A DNA stretch of 64,000 nucleotides from Pocillopora verrucosa (GCF_036669915.1 NC_089319.1:18969885-19033884); one strand, 5' to 3'; shown: positions 46,901 to 58,938, counted from the stretch's first letter. Numbers and translations are program-made. The notes: generated from the letters alone by a model not told the origin.

Positions 46901-49018
46901 CTCATTATTTTAGTCTTTTCACATTTGAAGCTACGTTAGGTTTTTATGACCATATCGAGTTGGTCGTATTGTATTATGCCTAAGAAATGATTTGAAGTGA
47001 TCTGTTAATTGTCCGAACTTTCAGCCTTCATCGTCAGGTTCATGATACTCGTGAATATAGGTACTCTTTTACTGCAGTTCTGCGTTGAAATGACCTTTAT
47101 CAAGAATTCTTAATAAGCCCCTTTTATTTTTGCACCAGGATATTCTAAGGGTCATGATCACTGGGCCTGTGGGAACCCCATACGAACATGGACTGTTTGT
47201 TTTTGATGTCCGGCTGCCGCCAGATTACCCTGCCTCTCCCCCTGTGTTCTACTACCTGTCCCAGTGCTCCGGTCGTTTAAATCCAAATCTTTACGAGGAC
47301 GGCAAGGTTTGTGTGAGTCTACTGGGAACCTGGGCCGGGCGTGGAAGCGAGGTTTGGACGTCAAAGTCGAACGTGCTTCAAGTTTTAGTATCAATACAAG
47401 GTAATGCATTGCAATTTTTTGATGGTGAGTGTTCCTCATGCTTCATTCTTGTCGACATTTCTATCACAACCAAAAATTGGCAATTGTTGCCAAACAACTG
47501 GTAGAAAAATCTTAAATTTTGCGAAGAGGGGTGAATTGCAAAGGATTAGAATTACGCTCAGGAGGAGTAGGTAGACATTTTTAAGGACAAAATCGATTTT
47601 AATTGTATTCTGTACAGTTTTTTTTTACGATCAAGCCTTATTTTAATGCTAGTTTACTTCCCTCCAGGACTAATTTTATGCAGTGAACCATATTACAACG
47701 AAGCTGGGTATGAAAAACAGAGAGGAACCGCGCAGGGATTGGAGAATAGTCGCCTGTACAATGAAATGGTTTTACTGAAACTGGTCCAGTCGATGGAGAA
47801 ACTTGTCACAAAACCTCCAAGCGGCTTGGAAAAAGAAATATTACAGCACTTCGCGCATCATGGAGCAAGGTGAGATATCATCAGTTGGTCAGTTAGCAAG
47901 TTGGTCAGTCAGGCATGCAGATTAAGAGACCGATGTTAATAACTCATCCGTCGGTAGTTGTTTAATTAGCTCTTAGTTGATTTACATAGACATACTTGTG
48001 CGTCCGTCTATTGGTCAGAGACAGAGACGGATTGACAGACTAACAGATGGACAGACATGCAGGCAAAGGTCGAGGCGGCTGATACACACAGTATGTGTAC
48101 CGAAACTAGCTGTTTTGCTATAGATTAATTCTTGAAGTTGTCGTGGTAAAAGTAAAACCTCTAGCAGAGATAGCGTGGACTCTCGGAGTAAAATTCGAGT
48201 TAAATCAGGCCATGGTCTTCATTATCCACTTACAGTCCTAACCGCAGGAGCAAAGTTGTCGGTAAGGTTGGTGACCTAAGTATTGTCTTTCGAACCTCGA
48301 CTTATTCAGCTGGTTTTTGAATACTTTGACTCAAAGTTCAAGCCGGACAACACTTTTTGTTGGGGAAATTACTACTCGAAAGAGGGCATAGTTCGTCTTA
48401 GACATGAGATGTTGATAGCTTTGTACCTTGACTGCAACAAGATATTTCCGTAAAAATTTTTAGCCATAATCATGATCATTTCTGTTACCTCTTCACAGAA
48501 TGATACGAAAATTCAAGCGGTGGATTGATCTTTTCCACGAGCAGGAGACAACGCTGTCCGAATGCGAAAATGGCGACCCTAAGGATTATGGTGCGGCTGG
48601 TGAACTGAGACATATAGAAGAAACCGTCCATGACGTCATCGTCGCAGAAGCAACGCGAACTAAGTCTGTACCGGGATGCGATAACGAACAGATGTTGAAC
48701 GGTCATTCTTCAGCGGGAGAACTAGAACCAAACGAGGGAAAAGGACAAAATGAACTTGTAAAGAACTGCGTCGCTGAAAATGACGTTACGAAAGAAGCCA
48801 ACGACCCCGAGGGTAAAGGGGCGAGTTGTCTAGATCCATCCCCCGAAGGCAAAACCTCGAAAACCGAGAACGACGGCGTATGTCAAGGTGCGACCTCGTG
48901 GGAAAAGATCGGCCCCGATTATCCCTTGTTTCCACTCTCTCGCGGATTTTGTCTGAGTCTCCGTAGAGCGTTGGAAAGTTTCCAGAAGGCTTTGGACAAG
49001 GCAGTACTGAAGCCATAA
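37932..49018 (+). CDS. UBE2O: UBE2O, large hybrid E2/E3 ubiquitin-conjugating enzyme
   Basis: Ubiquitinates substrates without a separate E3, notably orphan basic proteins such as unassembled ribosomal proteins. Exons: 37932-38120, 39489-39662, 40687-40784, 41583-41643, 42368-42508, 42987-43105, 43619-44514, 45219-45466, 45569-45667, 45906-46122, 46274-46437, 47139-47400, 47668-47869, 48499-49018. All GT-AG, phases join, 3390 nt, 1129 residues (human 1292). The conserved N-terminal region includes FYPGQKV and WLSGVKPV. A long acidic/Ser-rich insert (about residues 280-470) precedes a basic NLS-like cluster [12 protein letters not shown] and the second conserved region ([25 protein letters not shown]). 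The UBC fold carries [34 protein letters not shown] and the active-site Cys (codon 47310-47312, residue about 860) in [12 protein letters not shown]. The tail ends with the conserved [10 protein letters not shown] block. The ATG sits in a MAETTG context; an in-frame ATG four codons earlier is possible. AATAAA at 49208-49213. Confidence 0.95.
40031..40106 (-). repeat. tRNA-like SINE head in UBE2O intron 2
   Basis: Read on the minus strand, GAGTCTC and GGGACTC can pair as an acceptor stem. Between them are an A box (TGGCTCTGTGG), a D-arm-like GCTC/AAGC, a perfect TCAGA/TCTGA anticodon-type stem and a B box GGTTTGATTCC inside a T-arm (TGAGG/CCTCG). The anticodon loop is 8 nt rather than 7 and the acceptor end is offset by 2 nt, so a SINE or tRNA pseudogene fits better than a functional tRNA. 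A decayed relative, GAATTGAATCTCGGACCATC, lies at about 40193-40245. Confidence 0.6.
40341..40505. repeat. 85-bp tandem duplication in UBE2O intron 2
   Basis: Two near-identical head-to-tail copies begin at 40341 and 40426 (CAAGAAAACGTGGATGACAA and CAAGAAAATGTGGATGACAA) and run to TTAAG(T/C)TTAGTTTAATA. Only two or three substitutions separate them, so the duplication is recent. Confidence 0.9.
41291..41434. repeat. Palindromic MITE copy in UBE2O intron 3
   Basis: Left end TGCCCTGGTTGTTTGTAGTG and right end ACTGGGCCCTG are inverted relatives, with internal ATCCAGTGGATA and ATCCACTGGATA inverted pairs. About 144 bp, no ORF. A second copy is at 42556-42686. Confidence 0.75.
42556..42686. repeat. 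Palindromic MITE copy in UBE2O intron 5
   Basis: Starts CGGCCCTGGTTGTTTGAAGG and ends ACAACTGGGCCCTGG, with GGATAACGCTATCCACTGGA and its inverted partner ATCCACTGGATAACGTTATC. Same family as 41291-41434, less decayed. Confidence 0.8.
44700..44962. repeat. MITE with about 30-bp inverted repeats in UBE2O intron 7
   Basis: The left end AAGGCCCACTCAAATGCACG and the reverse complement of the right end AAGGCCCGACCAAACGCACG match, continuing through CAACAT. The interior is built from repeated GCAACAT/ATGTTGC words in both orientations, so the 263-bp element can fold extensively. No ORF. Confidence 0.85.
46463..46496. repeat. GA/GACA microsatellite in UBE2O intron 11
   Basis: GACAGACAGAGAGAGAGAGA, a simple repeat shortly after the exon 46274-46437 donor. 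Confidence 0.75.
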
Positions 49019-52000
49019 TAACAAGGACTAATCAGTGACGCTGTAAATTATAAAGCAAAAAAGATATATTGTTATCGAAAAAGGGTTTTAAAAGTTATTT
49101 ATATTTTTGAATGCACAATGCAAGATTTATGAATTCTGGAAAGCTGCTATGCAGTGGTATATTCGTTATTTTGAGTCCTTGAAAACCTCAAGAAAGTAAA
49201 TTGAACAAATAAATTGAAAAATGTCGTATTTTCCTCAAAGTGACGACCTGCATTCTTTATGAGAAGTGCTATGTATCACAGTTAAATTTTGTCTCCATAG
49301 CCTTTACTTTTGTTTGCAAATCTGCTCTGACCTTTTCTCTTCAGTTGTCTTACACTTCTTGGAATTACTATAAACCAAAGTGTTAATGTGAGACAATCGT
49401 AGCTGATTTTGAACAGGTGAAAAATGAATTCATGTTTCAAAAGTTTATTGATTGACGCAGAGTCTTAATTACTAAACAACAAAGGTAGAGCTAAGATTAC
49501 TAAATAAGAGTGCTTTTCGGTCAAATGTTATAAAACAGAGACTAAAGTAATCTCAACGGCAAATCTGAACAGAGAAAAACAGTATAAAAGGTCAATGAGA
49601 AGCCAAAGTAAGAACATTTAAGCTTCCTTAAACGATTGGGTAGGCGAAGAGTAAGTTGCTACTGGTTTTATTCTTTTAACTAATTATTGCGAGGGTGGAG
49701 CAATATTTCTTGAATCAAAGATAATGCTGTTACTGTCAGAATGAGATCGATAGAACCGTAATTTTTTTTATTTGCCTGTGTCGGCTATTTGCATACGCAA
49801 GCAGTGGACAGATGCTGAATGAACTGCTGTCGGTTCTAAGCCGTTGACATGGCCAGTTCTTGAGTTATTTATACTGGAGATGTTCCCACGTGCGTGAATA
49901 AGGTCGCTGGAATATCACACCAGTTCCATTATTATTTAAAATTATTATGAATAAAGGTGGAGAATTGAACCTTATTTCTGTGCTGTATGCGATTGACAGT
50001 CTTCGACATCTGCGGTACAATAACCTTGAACAGTGACCCCGTCCTCTTGAAGGAAAAACGCCATGCGCAGGATTGATATAATCACTGAGGACACCACTAC
50101 TGGTGCAAAGTCTCGATAAATTAATTCCCTTCATATTGATTATGATTGGTCATCAGAGTTTCGTTCTCTATCAAGATAATATTTCGAGCTCAGCCAGGAT
50201 GTATCCCCCCTCTACTTCCATATTAAGTTTCCTTTTTAACATCTCATGGCCGGCAATCTCTAGAAAAGATTAACGCTAATAACAAGTCTGGTGCCAAAGA
50301 GAAGCCGACGGAGAGTTTGACGGTTTTTTCGTCTTTTCCACAGTTCATGTCACCGATATGAACCCTGGGTTAATTCCTTAACACTTCAAAAAGAGAAAAA
50401 CAAATTAACGCCTACCCCTAACCATAACCAAGACGAGAATCATACTATCGTTTCGGAGTATTGAACATTTCAACTTGTGCGTTTCATACAAGCAAACCTT
50501 GATTTTAGAGTTGTGTGTACGTGCCTTACTTTATCAATGTGTTCCGCATTTTCTTCTTAAAATGACGCTCCAGAAATGATCTAAAGATCTTCATTTTCCG
50601 GCGAAGATGCTTTGTGCCCACGTCGCTCAGGGTGCAACCGCACGCCATGATGGTTACACCACATAACTATATTGCAGCTGACCGAGGGAAACGATGCAGA
50701 ATAAAAACAACATGGCGACGTTCTTCCAAGGATACAACCTGGGAAAGAGGACTATTACATTAACTAAACTTACCCTTGTGGCGTGGAAATTTGGTACTGT
50801 TTGGGCTGCTTAAAGAGTCTTTATTGTGGATTGCAAAGGTGAGAACAAGGCAATTATGATACTGAGATTTCCATCGGGAAACCGAATAAAATTTGTTTTG
50901 TATCAATGCAATTAAAAGTAACTGTAAATAAACGTTTTGTTTTAAGTTAATCACCACTTCATAAATCAGCATAATTCTCAAAAGTACTCTACGACAAATT
51001 TAAAAGCTGTCGAACGTGGACATTTGTGGCTGTAGCTAGCTGTTGATACTGCGCCTTGAGAAACCCCATCGAAGGCAGTGTCACGTTGTACGAAATACAT
51101 TGTCGTGACGCAGGGATGGGGAAACTAACTATCGAGGTACCGGTGATCACGTTAACGTGAGGTGCCAAGACTCTAAATTTTTATTCTTCTTCACTGCTGC
51201 AACTTTACTTTGTGTAAAGGTGGATTACAATAATTATGAATTAGATTTTTTTCGCTAGATCTCTGACAACATAATGGATAATATGTATAATTATACATTC
51301 GACTAATTATCTATTTTCTGGTTGGCCGAAAACGTATACAGTGAATTTTCTAAATCAGCGCCTGGGACGTCATCTAGTTGTAGATGAAACAATAATCATG
51401 GCAAGGTCACTCAAGGTCAGGGGTAATCTTGTTATGTGTGACTGCGGTGCATGATTTCTAAGGGTAATCATGTCAAGTTCGCACGCTTTGTGTTGCTTGC
51501 CGTCAGTGAAGAAGCAAAAACATGACTTTCAGGTCTACTTCGTTGACCTAACGAAACATCGAAAAAATAGTTGAATTTCGATTTTTACAATTGTAATGTT
51601 TTCTTCTGTTAAGCTTATTTACTGCTATTTACTTTCTCAACCAGCTTTTATTCACATATTGAAAAATGAATGCTTAGACTTTTTTCGTCAATTGAAGTAT
51701 GTGCTGATGATTTTTATGTTTTTACACGTTTAGAAATAAATTATCCATTCCACTTACCGCTATCATGACCATTTTTTTTCTCGTGAAGGGTTACCAGCCT
51801 TAGCCTTCAGCTTCGGCTGATTACCCCCACCTTGACTTTGATTATTCTGGATATCATGAAAACTTCATCCAATAATTTTTTAATATTAGTTTAAGGCTCT
51901 AGTAGTAAAGACCTACAGGGCTAGTGTTTCGTCTTTGTTGGTGAAACAAAGTCGTCAGAAAGGGAGAGGAAAAGAAAAACAATTCTGGTCCATATAATAA

Positions 52001-53092
52001 ACCTTTAGAATAAAAGTAGGAAAACTTTGCTTAAGGGAAAGGAAACTTACACATTTCAGATAAATTTTTTTGAAGCGAAAAAGTTCCTTTTTGAACAGTG
52101 TAATTATTCAAGATAATTTGGTGATGGATATTTCTTAATGGCTTTTATTTAAACAATAAGTTTTTTTTATGATTAACTGCAGTGACAGGTTATTTCTACT
52201 GACATTAAGATTTTCAGGTGTAACATTTCCCATAGCATATATATATTTTTTAATAATTATATCTTCTTCATTTTCTCTTTAAATCAACTTCTGGATTTTT
52301 TTCATCAAGTTCGGCTTCTAAGCCCAGGGCTCCACTCAGAACCTCATTTGAGAGGTGGGATCCCTGTTAAAATATCCTTATGACGCACGAGGCTGGAAAA
52401 CCTACTTTGTGTTATTGCTTTGAGACCAATGGATCAAACAGGAATATTCTTACATAATATTTTCAACTTTTTCTTCATTTATTCCCTTATCCCCGCTATG
52501 ATTGAGAGCAGCTCTTACAGTGTCTCTGCCTTTCTTGTTCTCAATTTCCGTTGCTAGAAGTGCTCTAACTGCGCAATATATATTGTATTTCCATTTGTTT
52601 TGGAGCCTGCTGACGGAGATATGACAGGAGCCCATTAATGGACTCTTGGTTATAATGAAAGTTACGGACAGGAGTGACTGTTTGTATGATTTAATGAATT
52701 TCTTAAAAGGTTTTTATTTGCCACTTCAGTGCGTACCAAACTCCTGAATTCACCCTGAGCAGGAAGGTTGAATAATTCAATTTTGTGTTTGCCGTGTCTG
52801 TCGAAAATTTCCACATTTCGAGAAGCAAAACTAGTTATCTAAGAAACACATGCCCTCGCTAATGAACAAATATTTTCGCCACTGGCATACTGTGTTTCCT
52901 TTTTTAATTAAAATTCTGAAGACCAATGCATAATTAAGCATAAGTATTGCGTATAGATAAAACGATTGTCGACTTTTTGCCGTTTATTAACGAGAAATTC
53001 GTTGGGGATCGTTTTTACACCTCTGCATCCTGAAAGAATCTGTTTGACTTCATCGCATTTTGAAAAAGAGGCATTGAGTCCCACTGTCTATC
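49019..53092. other. Intergenic region between UBE2O and the GPCR array
   Basis: Holds the UBE2O 3' UTR and AATAAA (49208-49213). A short minus-strand ORF at 50526-50648 is noted separately. Otherwise AT-rich with no gene I can support; ORFs such as minus 49865-50134 and minus 50760-50981 show no domain or consistent splice partner. Confidence 0.5.
50526..50648 (-). CDS. Possible small ORF or 5' exon of an unknown minus-strand gene
   Basis: ATG at 50646-50648 opens MACGCTLSDVGTKHLRRKMK and continues, rich in Lys/Arg, to codon 40 before a TAA at 50526-50528. A consensus-like donor (ATAAA|GTAAGG, GT at 50528-50529) overlaps the stop, so this could instead be a first exon spliced in phase 2. 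The base composition is more GC-rich than its surroundings. I do not recognise the protein and found no partner exon downstream on the minus strand. Confidence 0.25.
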   Translation of the reverse strand: MACGCTLSDVGTKHLRRKMKIFRSFLERHFKKKMRNTLIK

Positions 53093-54028
53093 ATGTCACC
53101 TTGTCAACTTTTGCTGCAAATGTCCGATGTTGACGATCTTCGTTCGACCAGCATTATATGTTGTGTGTTAAGCAGTATCCTCTCTTGTACCACCATTGTG
53201 TTGAACATTATAACCATCTACGCGATTAGAAAAACTTCCTTGTTATCCAATACTTTAAAGACATTTCTTCTGAGTCTTGCTGTGTCTGATGTTGGTGTAG
53301 GTTTGGTTGTCCAGCCGTTTTTCACTTCAATTTTGGTCAGAGTTTTACAGCATAGCATCCCAGATTGTCCTACTTACAGGGCATTCGATGTCATATCGCA
53401 CGTTTTTTCCGGTGCCTCGTTTTTTGGTGTCATAGCCTTAAGCGTAGACAGGTTCTTAGCTATTCATATTCATCTCAGATACCAGGAACTTGTGACTCAC
53501 AGGCGTGTTATTGCCGTGGTCATGTCGACGTGGCTGCTTAGTTTCTTCATTGCTTTTTCGATCTTGTGGGTCCCTAATACTATCCGTTTTATTTCTGTAA
53601 GCTTTGTCGGAATTGGTTGTATTCTACTGACAAAAATTGCGTACTCTAGGATTTATTTCACTCTAAGACGCCACAAGAATCAGATACAGTCCTTGCAAGT
53701 ACAGGAACCGCATGAAGAACAAATTCAACGGGTTGGTGAAATGACATATTTGACAAGCCTTATCAGGACTGTGGTTGGTGTCTATTACGTGTACCTTGTA
53801 TTTTTGATTTGCTATTTGCCGTTTGTTGCTTATGTAGTTGGTATTGCTATTTGTGGACCGACTATCGCTCTTAAGAGACTTAATCTCTTCTCATCGATTT
53901 TTGTATTTCTTAATTCATCTCTGAACCCTGTTATTTACTGCTGGAAGATGAGACACGTTCGAAACGCTATCATAGACATACTGCGGAACATTACAACATC
54001 AAGCCGCGCATCAGTGGCGCGTTCATAG
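53093..54028 (+). CDS. Class A GPCR, melanocortin/adenosine-like cnidarian family, copy 1
   Basis: Intronless seven-span receptor, 311 residues, expected at the plasma membrane; ligand unknown. TM1 has the N1.50 in VLNIITIYAIRK, TM2 LLSLAVSDVGVGLVVQP (D2.50), TM3 ends ALSVDRFLAIHIHLRY so DRY is DRF, TM4 has W4.50 in VVMSTWLLSFF, TM6 reads VFLICYLPF in place of CWxP, and TM7 has NSSLNPVIYCWKMRHVR (NPxxY) followed by a short tail. The Cys before TM3 (IPDC) is present, but the very short loop between TM4 and TM5 lacks a Cys partner, as in melanocortin and related receptors. A second ATG at 53120 (MSDVDD) is an equally plausible start and would trim nine residues. AATAAA at 54457-54462. First of four related genes in the same orientation. 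Confidence 0.9.
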   Translation: MSPCQLLLQMSDVDDLRSTSIICCVLSSILSCTTIVLNIITIYAIRKTSLLSNTLKTFLLSLAVSDVGVGLVVQPFFTSILVRVLQHSIPDCPTYRAFDVISHVFSGASFFGVIALSVDRFLAIHIHLRYQELVTHRRVIAVVMSTWLLSFFIAFSILWVPNTIRFISVSFVGIGCILLTKIAYSRIYFTLRRHKNQIQSLQVQEPHEEQIQRVGEMTYLTSLIRTVVGVYYVYLVFLICYLPFVAYVVGIAICGPTIALKRLNLFSSIFVFLNSSLNPVIYCWKMRHVRNAIIDILRNITTSSRASVARS

Positions 54029-55927
54029 TTTTTTCCTGCGGATAAAATGACTGGGACAGTTCAAAAGTAAACAGCGTGAGATGAATTTTCTTCTCAGTAA
54101 AATTCAACCGAATAATATTTACTTTGATGAAAATTGTAACCATGGTAGACAATCGTTTTAAAATGCCGTATTTACCCAACAATTAACTCTTGCCATCTGT
54201 TTAAATCCCTAATTAGAAAATGTTAAACTACCTTATGTGTGTTACACCATGTATCCGCTAAAACAGTGCTGATCACTGTCCCGTGTGCTCAAACAGATAC
54301 CTTTTGAAGTTCCGAACTGTTAAACTGACGTCTTCAGTAAATTGTTGCTACAAGATCTCGTAGTTCCATTTCATGTTAGCCTTCTGCACTTACTCTGTAG
54401 GTTTTCTACACACTTTTCTTGAAAGATGAGCTATGTTTTTGTCGACATTATAGGGCAATAAAAAAAGTAAACTAGACCAGACACAGAACAATGTTCGTCA
54501 CACTCATTGTAGTTTTGCTTTTAAAACTTAGGAAATTTGAACAGTGAATTCTTAAGACAAGAATTTAAGAGTTAACTAAATTAATTTTCCACTGTAAGTG
54601 TCCATAATCGCGTGAGTAGATATGACGGTGGAACATTTTACTTACAAGTTGGATACAGACAGACAGACAGCAGTTGTGTTACTGATGTCCGAAAGTTAAA
54701 CAATCTAAATCGCGTCGGTTTTATCATTGTTCTTCCACAATTTCTTGGAACTATCCTCGTAACTTTTAATATCTGATAAGTAGCTTCCCCTTTTTATATC
54801 CTGAAAATTTTTAACAATTTTGACGGCTTTGTAGCAAAAGTGGCTCTTTGAAAAGCATGTTTCAGTTCAAGACAACTGTTGCTCGTGATCTTCACTAATG
54901 GACGCAATCTTAAATCCTCTTCAATAACATTTATGACAACCTTTCATTCAAATTGTTAATAAGACAGATAAAGGCCAATGTTCAATTAAACTATTTTCTT
55001 GTTTATCTGTTGAAAACAAATACTTTAAATTGTTCATGCACCCCAGGTGAATTCTTTGAGTTTACTCGGCAGTCGATAATTCTGTTAGTGACACTTAGCG
55101 GGGTTTTTTTGTGGCTACTGCCTCCTACAGGAGACGAAGATGTTGAGATGAGTGAGTGAGTGAGTGTAACAATAGAATTCTGATCTTGATCCAAGTTTGA
55201 TCCGGTGTTTCTCAGTGCTATTTATTGTTTATTTACGAGTACCTTAGTAGTTCGACATTCGCACTTGATACACAATTGAGTTCTGCCCTTTTGTGATTTC
55301 TGGCTTATAGCCACCAAAGCATTGTTTTCAGTTCTTGCCGTGACACTACGGAAGACAGCAGAAGACAATGAACATCTCACAATCATTTCAGGATTGTGGC
55401 GATTAAAAATAAAAGTTTCCCTAGCAGAAATATCCTTATAGGTGTGATCGGCGCATCATGAAACTCGGAGAAAATTTTTTTTCATTTTAAGAGAGAGTAG
55501 TTTACTGTTTAAATCAGTGAAATTGGTGAATTTCCTTTACAGATAATCGAAATGCAGGAGTTTCTGGTTAAGTTGCCAAATATTTGTGTCTGTAATTCAA
55601 TAATGCGATGCGAAACTTTTAGATGAGAGCTAATTAAAAGAATATTTCTATGTTTTGGTTTTTTCCGAAGTTGACACAGATGTTAAACTGATAGTATCAT
55701 AGGCTACTTTTGATATTTTAAATTTGGGCTCAACAGTGAGGCTTTAAAGACACATTTAAATGTGGTGCTGGATATGGTTATATCAGTTATATGTATCGTT
55801 ATATGGTTATATCAGTTATTTTTTAAGGAAGACTTGGAGTAAGAGAAATCTGATAAATCGAAACTGAATTGTATTGGCACAACACAAACTTTTCATCACC
55901 AACTCACGTCAAGAATCTTTCATTTTA
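54029..55927. other. Intergenic region between GPCR copies 1 and 2
   Basis: Contains the copy 1 3' UTR. Otherwise AT-rich, with a (GAGT)n run at about 55148-55163 and GACA repeats near 54658. I see no receptor remnants or other genes. Confidence 0.5.
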
Positions 55928-57004
55928 ATGCAAATACGAAAATTTGTGATATGTATCATATTTAATGTTTGGACAAGTGCATTTCTGTTTTTCACCTGCC
56001 TGTCCACAACGACAAGGATTATCCTTGCTCAGTCAATGCTGACTCCACAAGATCACATCATGAATGACTCAAATTGCGAAGTTTGGATGTATTCTTTCGT
56101 TGAGACCACAGAAGCCAAAGTTCTTCGTTTCACTTACATCTTAAATTGTACCTTGAATATTTTCTTGTCCCTTAGCGCGATTTTGCTGAATACTGTGACG
56201 ATGTACGCGATGCAAAAAACGTCCTCGTTGCCAAAGAATTTGAAGACACTGCTGTTGAGCCTGGCTGTTTCTGATGTTGGTGTTGGCTTGCTTGTTCAGC
56301 CATTTTACTCGTCACTGCTGATCAAGTGCTTGCAAAGAAACATTCCCAGCTGTAACACGTTTAACGTGTTTGGAATAATTTGTGGCTTGTTTTCTGTAGC
56401 TTCATTCTTAGGTATCGTGGCTGTAAGTGTGGATAGATTCTTGGCTATTCATCTTCATCTCAGATACCAGGAACTTGTGACTCACAAGCGCGTTGTCGTT
56501 GTAGTGATCTCAATATGGCTGCTTAGCGCATCTGGCTCTTCGATGCATCTTTGGGTCTCATCCTTAGTTCATTCGTTATGTTACATAGTAATTGTTATTT
56601 TGTCTGTTCTTATCACGGCATTGGTTTATATCAGAATTTATCTAACTGTTCGACTCCATAAGAAGAAAATGCAGGCTCTAAAAGGACAGCTAAAACAAGA
56701 AAACAGAAGCGAAATGGAAAATGTTGCTTCCGTTGTTAAATCTGTGGTCGGTATATTCTACGTGTATCTCGTATTTCTAGCTTGCTATTTGCCTATTATT
56801 GTTCATTTAGCCATCGCCGAGATGACCACAACCACGAGTAACGCTATGAAGAGATTTTATTTTTACTCATATACTGTCGTATTTCTGAATTCATCTCTGA
56901 ACCCAATAGTTTACTGCTTAAAGATGAGACACGTTAGATGTGCTGTCAAGGACATACTGCAGAAGATGTTTTGGTACAGAAACCGCGTATTACACTTATC
57001 TTAG
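55928..57004 (+). CDS. Class A GPCR, same family, copy 2
   Basis: Intronless receptor, 358 residues from the first in-frame ATG at 55928. Receptor core as in copy 1: TLLLSLAVSDVGVGLLVQPF in TM2, AVSVDRFLAIHLHLRYQELV (DRF) after TM3, FLACYLPIIV in TM6, SSLNPIVYCLKMRHVR in TM7. It differs by an extra N-terminal stretch (MQIRKFVICIIFNVWTSAFL and on) that could be a signal peptide or an extra hydrophobic segment. Internal ATGs at 56036 (MLTPQDH) and 56060 (MNDSNC) would give an N-terminus like its paralogs, so the true start is uncertain. NDS is a possible glycosylation site. AATAAA at 57158-57163. Confidence 0.88.
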   Translation: MQIRKFVICIIFNVWTSAFLFFTCLSTTTRIILAQSMLTPQDHIMNDSNCEVWMYSFVETTEAKVLRFTYILNCTLNIFLSLSAILLNTVTMYAMQKTSSLPKNLKTLLLSLAVSDVGVGLLVQPFYSSLLIKCLQRNIPSCNTFNVFGIICGLFSVASFLGIVAVSVDRFLAIHLHLRYQELVTHKRVVVVVISIWLLSASGSSMHLWVSSLVHSLCYIVIVILSVLITALVYIRIYLTVRLHKKKMQALKGQLKQENRSEMENVASVVKSVVGIFYVYLVFLACYLPIIVHLAIAEMTTTTSNAMKRFYFYSYTVVFLNSSLNPIVYCLKMRHVRCAVKDILQKMFWYRNRVLHLS

Positions 57005-57492
57005 AACCAGTTAATCAGTTTCTAAAGTTTTAATAATAGAAAAAAATTTGATTATCAAGGGCCACTTGAAATCTGCGCTGTACGGACTGCTTTTAAGTGG
57101 AATCTGGAATTTCAACCAAAGTTTCAGTGATTGAAGTGAAGTTTTGATGTGCCTGTTAATAAACTGTGTGTGAAACCAATCATATGCAAAGCTAAGAAAT
57201 TTTATTCACTAATTCTCGCTTTCTCGCGCTTCTTGCGGTTTTCTTGTTTCTGAAAGTTTTCATCATTCTGTTCGGTCGTTGTGATTACCTAGTTTTGATA
57301 TGACACAACTTAATCGTATATAATGCAATCTTTCTCTGACTGTTAAAGTATAACGGAAGTAGTATGATCTAGTTTTACTCCTGATATCTTGAAGGAAATA
57401 CCAGTTTGATGTCAATAACTTTTTCATTTTTAACTCGTGAATTGCGCGCATGCGCAAGAGCGAGTTATAGATACGATGTGGGGAATGGCATT

Positions 57493-57514
57493 CGCTCGCT
57501 CGCTCGCTCGCTCG
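57493..57514. repeat. (GCTC)n microsatellite
   Basis: Five to six tandem CGCT/GCTC units in the GPCR copy 2-3 interval. Confidence 0.85.
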
Positions 57515-58938
57515 ATTGGTCGATTCCTGTAAACTTTATATAGATTTTAGGCTTTTGAGTGCATTTTATAGTTTTTGGCGAGTAATAAACAGACGAAATG
57601 GCGACCTTTGTTGCTAAGAATAGTGGTGGGGTGAAAAAGAAGCCAACGATAATCTTAAAAGAGTTTTTTTTTTTCCGTTTTAGTTTCAACAAGCGGCGCC
57701 AGCGACTGGCAGGCATGCAAGGATTCACACTGAAATAACAGAACAACCTCCGTTTTTCATAAAATTGTAATTTACAATCCTTGAACTTGAAAACAATCCG
57801 AAGATTCATTGAAAATATCACTTACTGCGAAGCGCTCGGAGTTTACAGATGTTCAAAAGCTTTTTCTGTTATAGCGTGAGATTGAGGACAAAATTGATCA
57901 TTACGTTTCGTCGCGTGTGTTTTTCCTGTGTGAAGCAACAAAAGATGCCGGCGACTGACGAAATAACAAGTTAACACGAAACTGATAAATAGGCCTGAAA
58001 TTAAATTCTATCTTGTTATTGATTATACGTTGCCTAGCACGTGACTTAAATCTACCCAGGCGGAGATCCAAAATGACGGTGGCAGGCTTGGCTTAGTTAT
58101 ATCACTCAAAACTCGTTCCCGTTTGTCTCATTTGATAAAGAGGGAATCGTTAATGTTTTCATTAAGAGAGTATTGCCTTGATTTTCTAATATTTACAACG
58201 AAAGACAGTAAATTTCACTTTTCACCCACATTTACTTCCAACCTTTTCTTTTGAACCAGAAACAAAAATGATAGACGTTTAAAACACATGACATCATCCA
58301 CCTTGTCAAATGATAGCATGATCATTTCAATTGTAATGCCTTCTTATCCCAACGTTACTTTGTTTCTTTGCTACATTAGCGAACACTGAACTACTGCTCG
58401 TACTCTAGATATGACAATCAACCACAAAATTCCCTAAACCAGATAACATTAAACATAATCTAAAAAATCATGTGTCAATTCACGAGTTTGCTCACAGAGC
58501 ACTTTGATCACTTAACAATTGGTTTATACGTTAGACAAATTTACTAGCTATGTTATAATTTACATTAGACAATAAGCAGCCTTATCGGTTATTCTTTTTA
58601 TTCTTTGTTATCGAATGAGTGAACGAGTTGTAATTGTTTTACTGTGAATATTTCTTGACTTTTCGTTGTCTTGGCAACTCGCAAATGCGGGACGCATGTA
58701 GTGGTGATTAGGGTAGGCCTGCAGTGCACGCGATTGGATCGTTGTGCTGTGTAAATGACATAATGGTCAGAATACACCTGTCAAGAGCTGTCAAAATAAA
58801 CTAGAAGAACAAATCATTCGCAAGATCTCTCGAAAAGCATTTCCAATCAACTATCTTTTCTTCTGAAGGAAATTTCTTATAAAATACACAGAAGAAAAAC
58901 TAAGCTTTGGAAATTAGGTACCGCTCCTGTGACTCATC

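Noticed and set aside
49865-50134. 89-codon minus-strand ORF downstream of UBE2O
   Set aside because: Considered as a partner exon for 50526-50648 but no suitable acceptor and phase were found, and the peptide is not recognisable.
57598-57738. Plus-strand ORF MATFVAKNSGGVKKKPTIIL in the GPCR interval
   Set aside because: Interrupted by a poly-T tract translated as Phe repeats, short, and without any recognised homology; the nearby NRF1-like site is not enough to call a gene.
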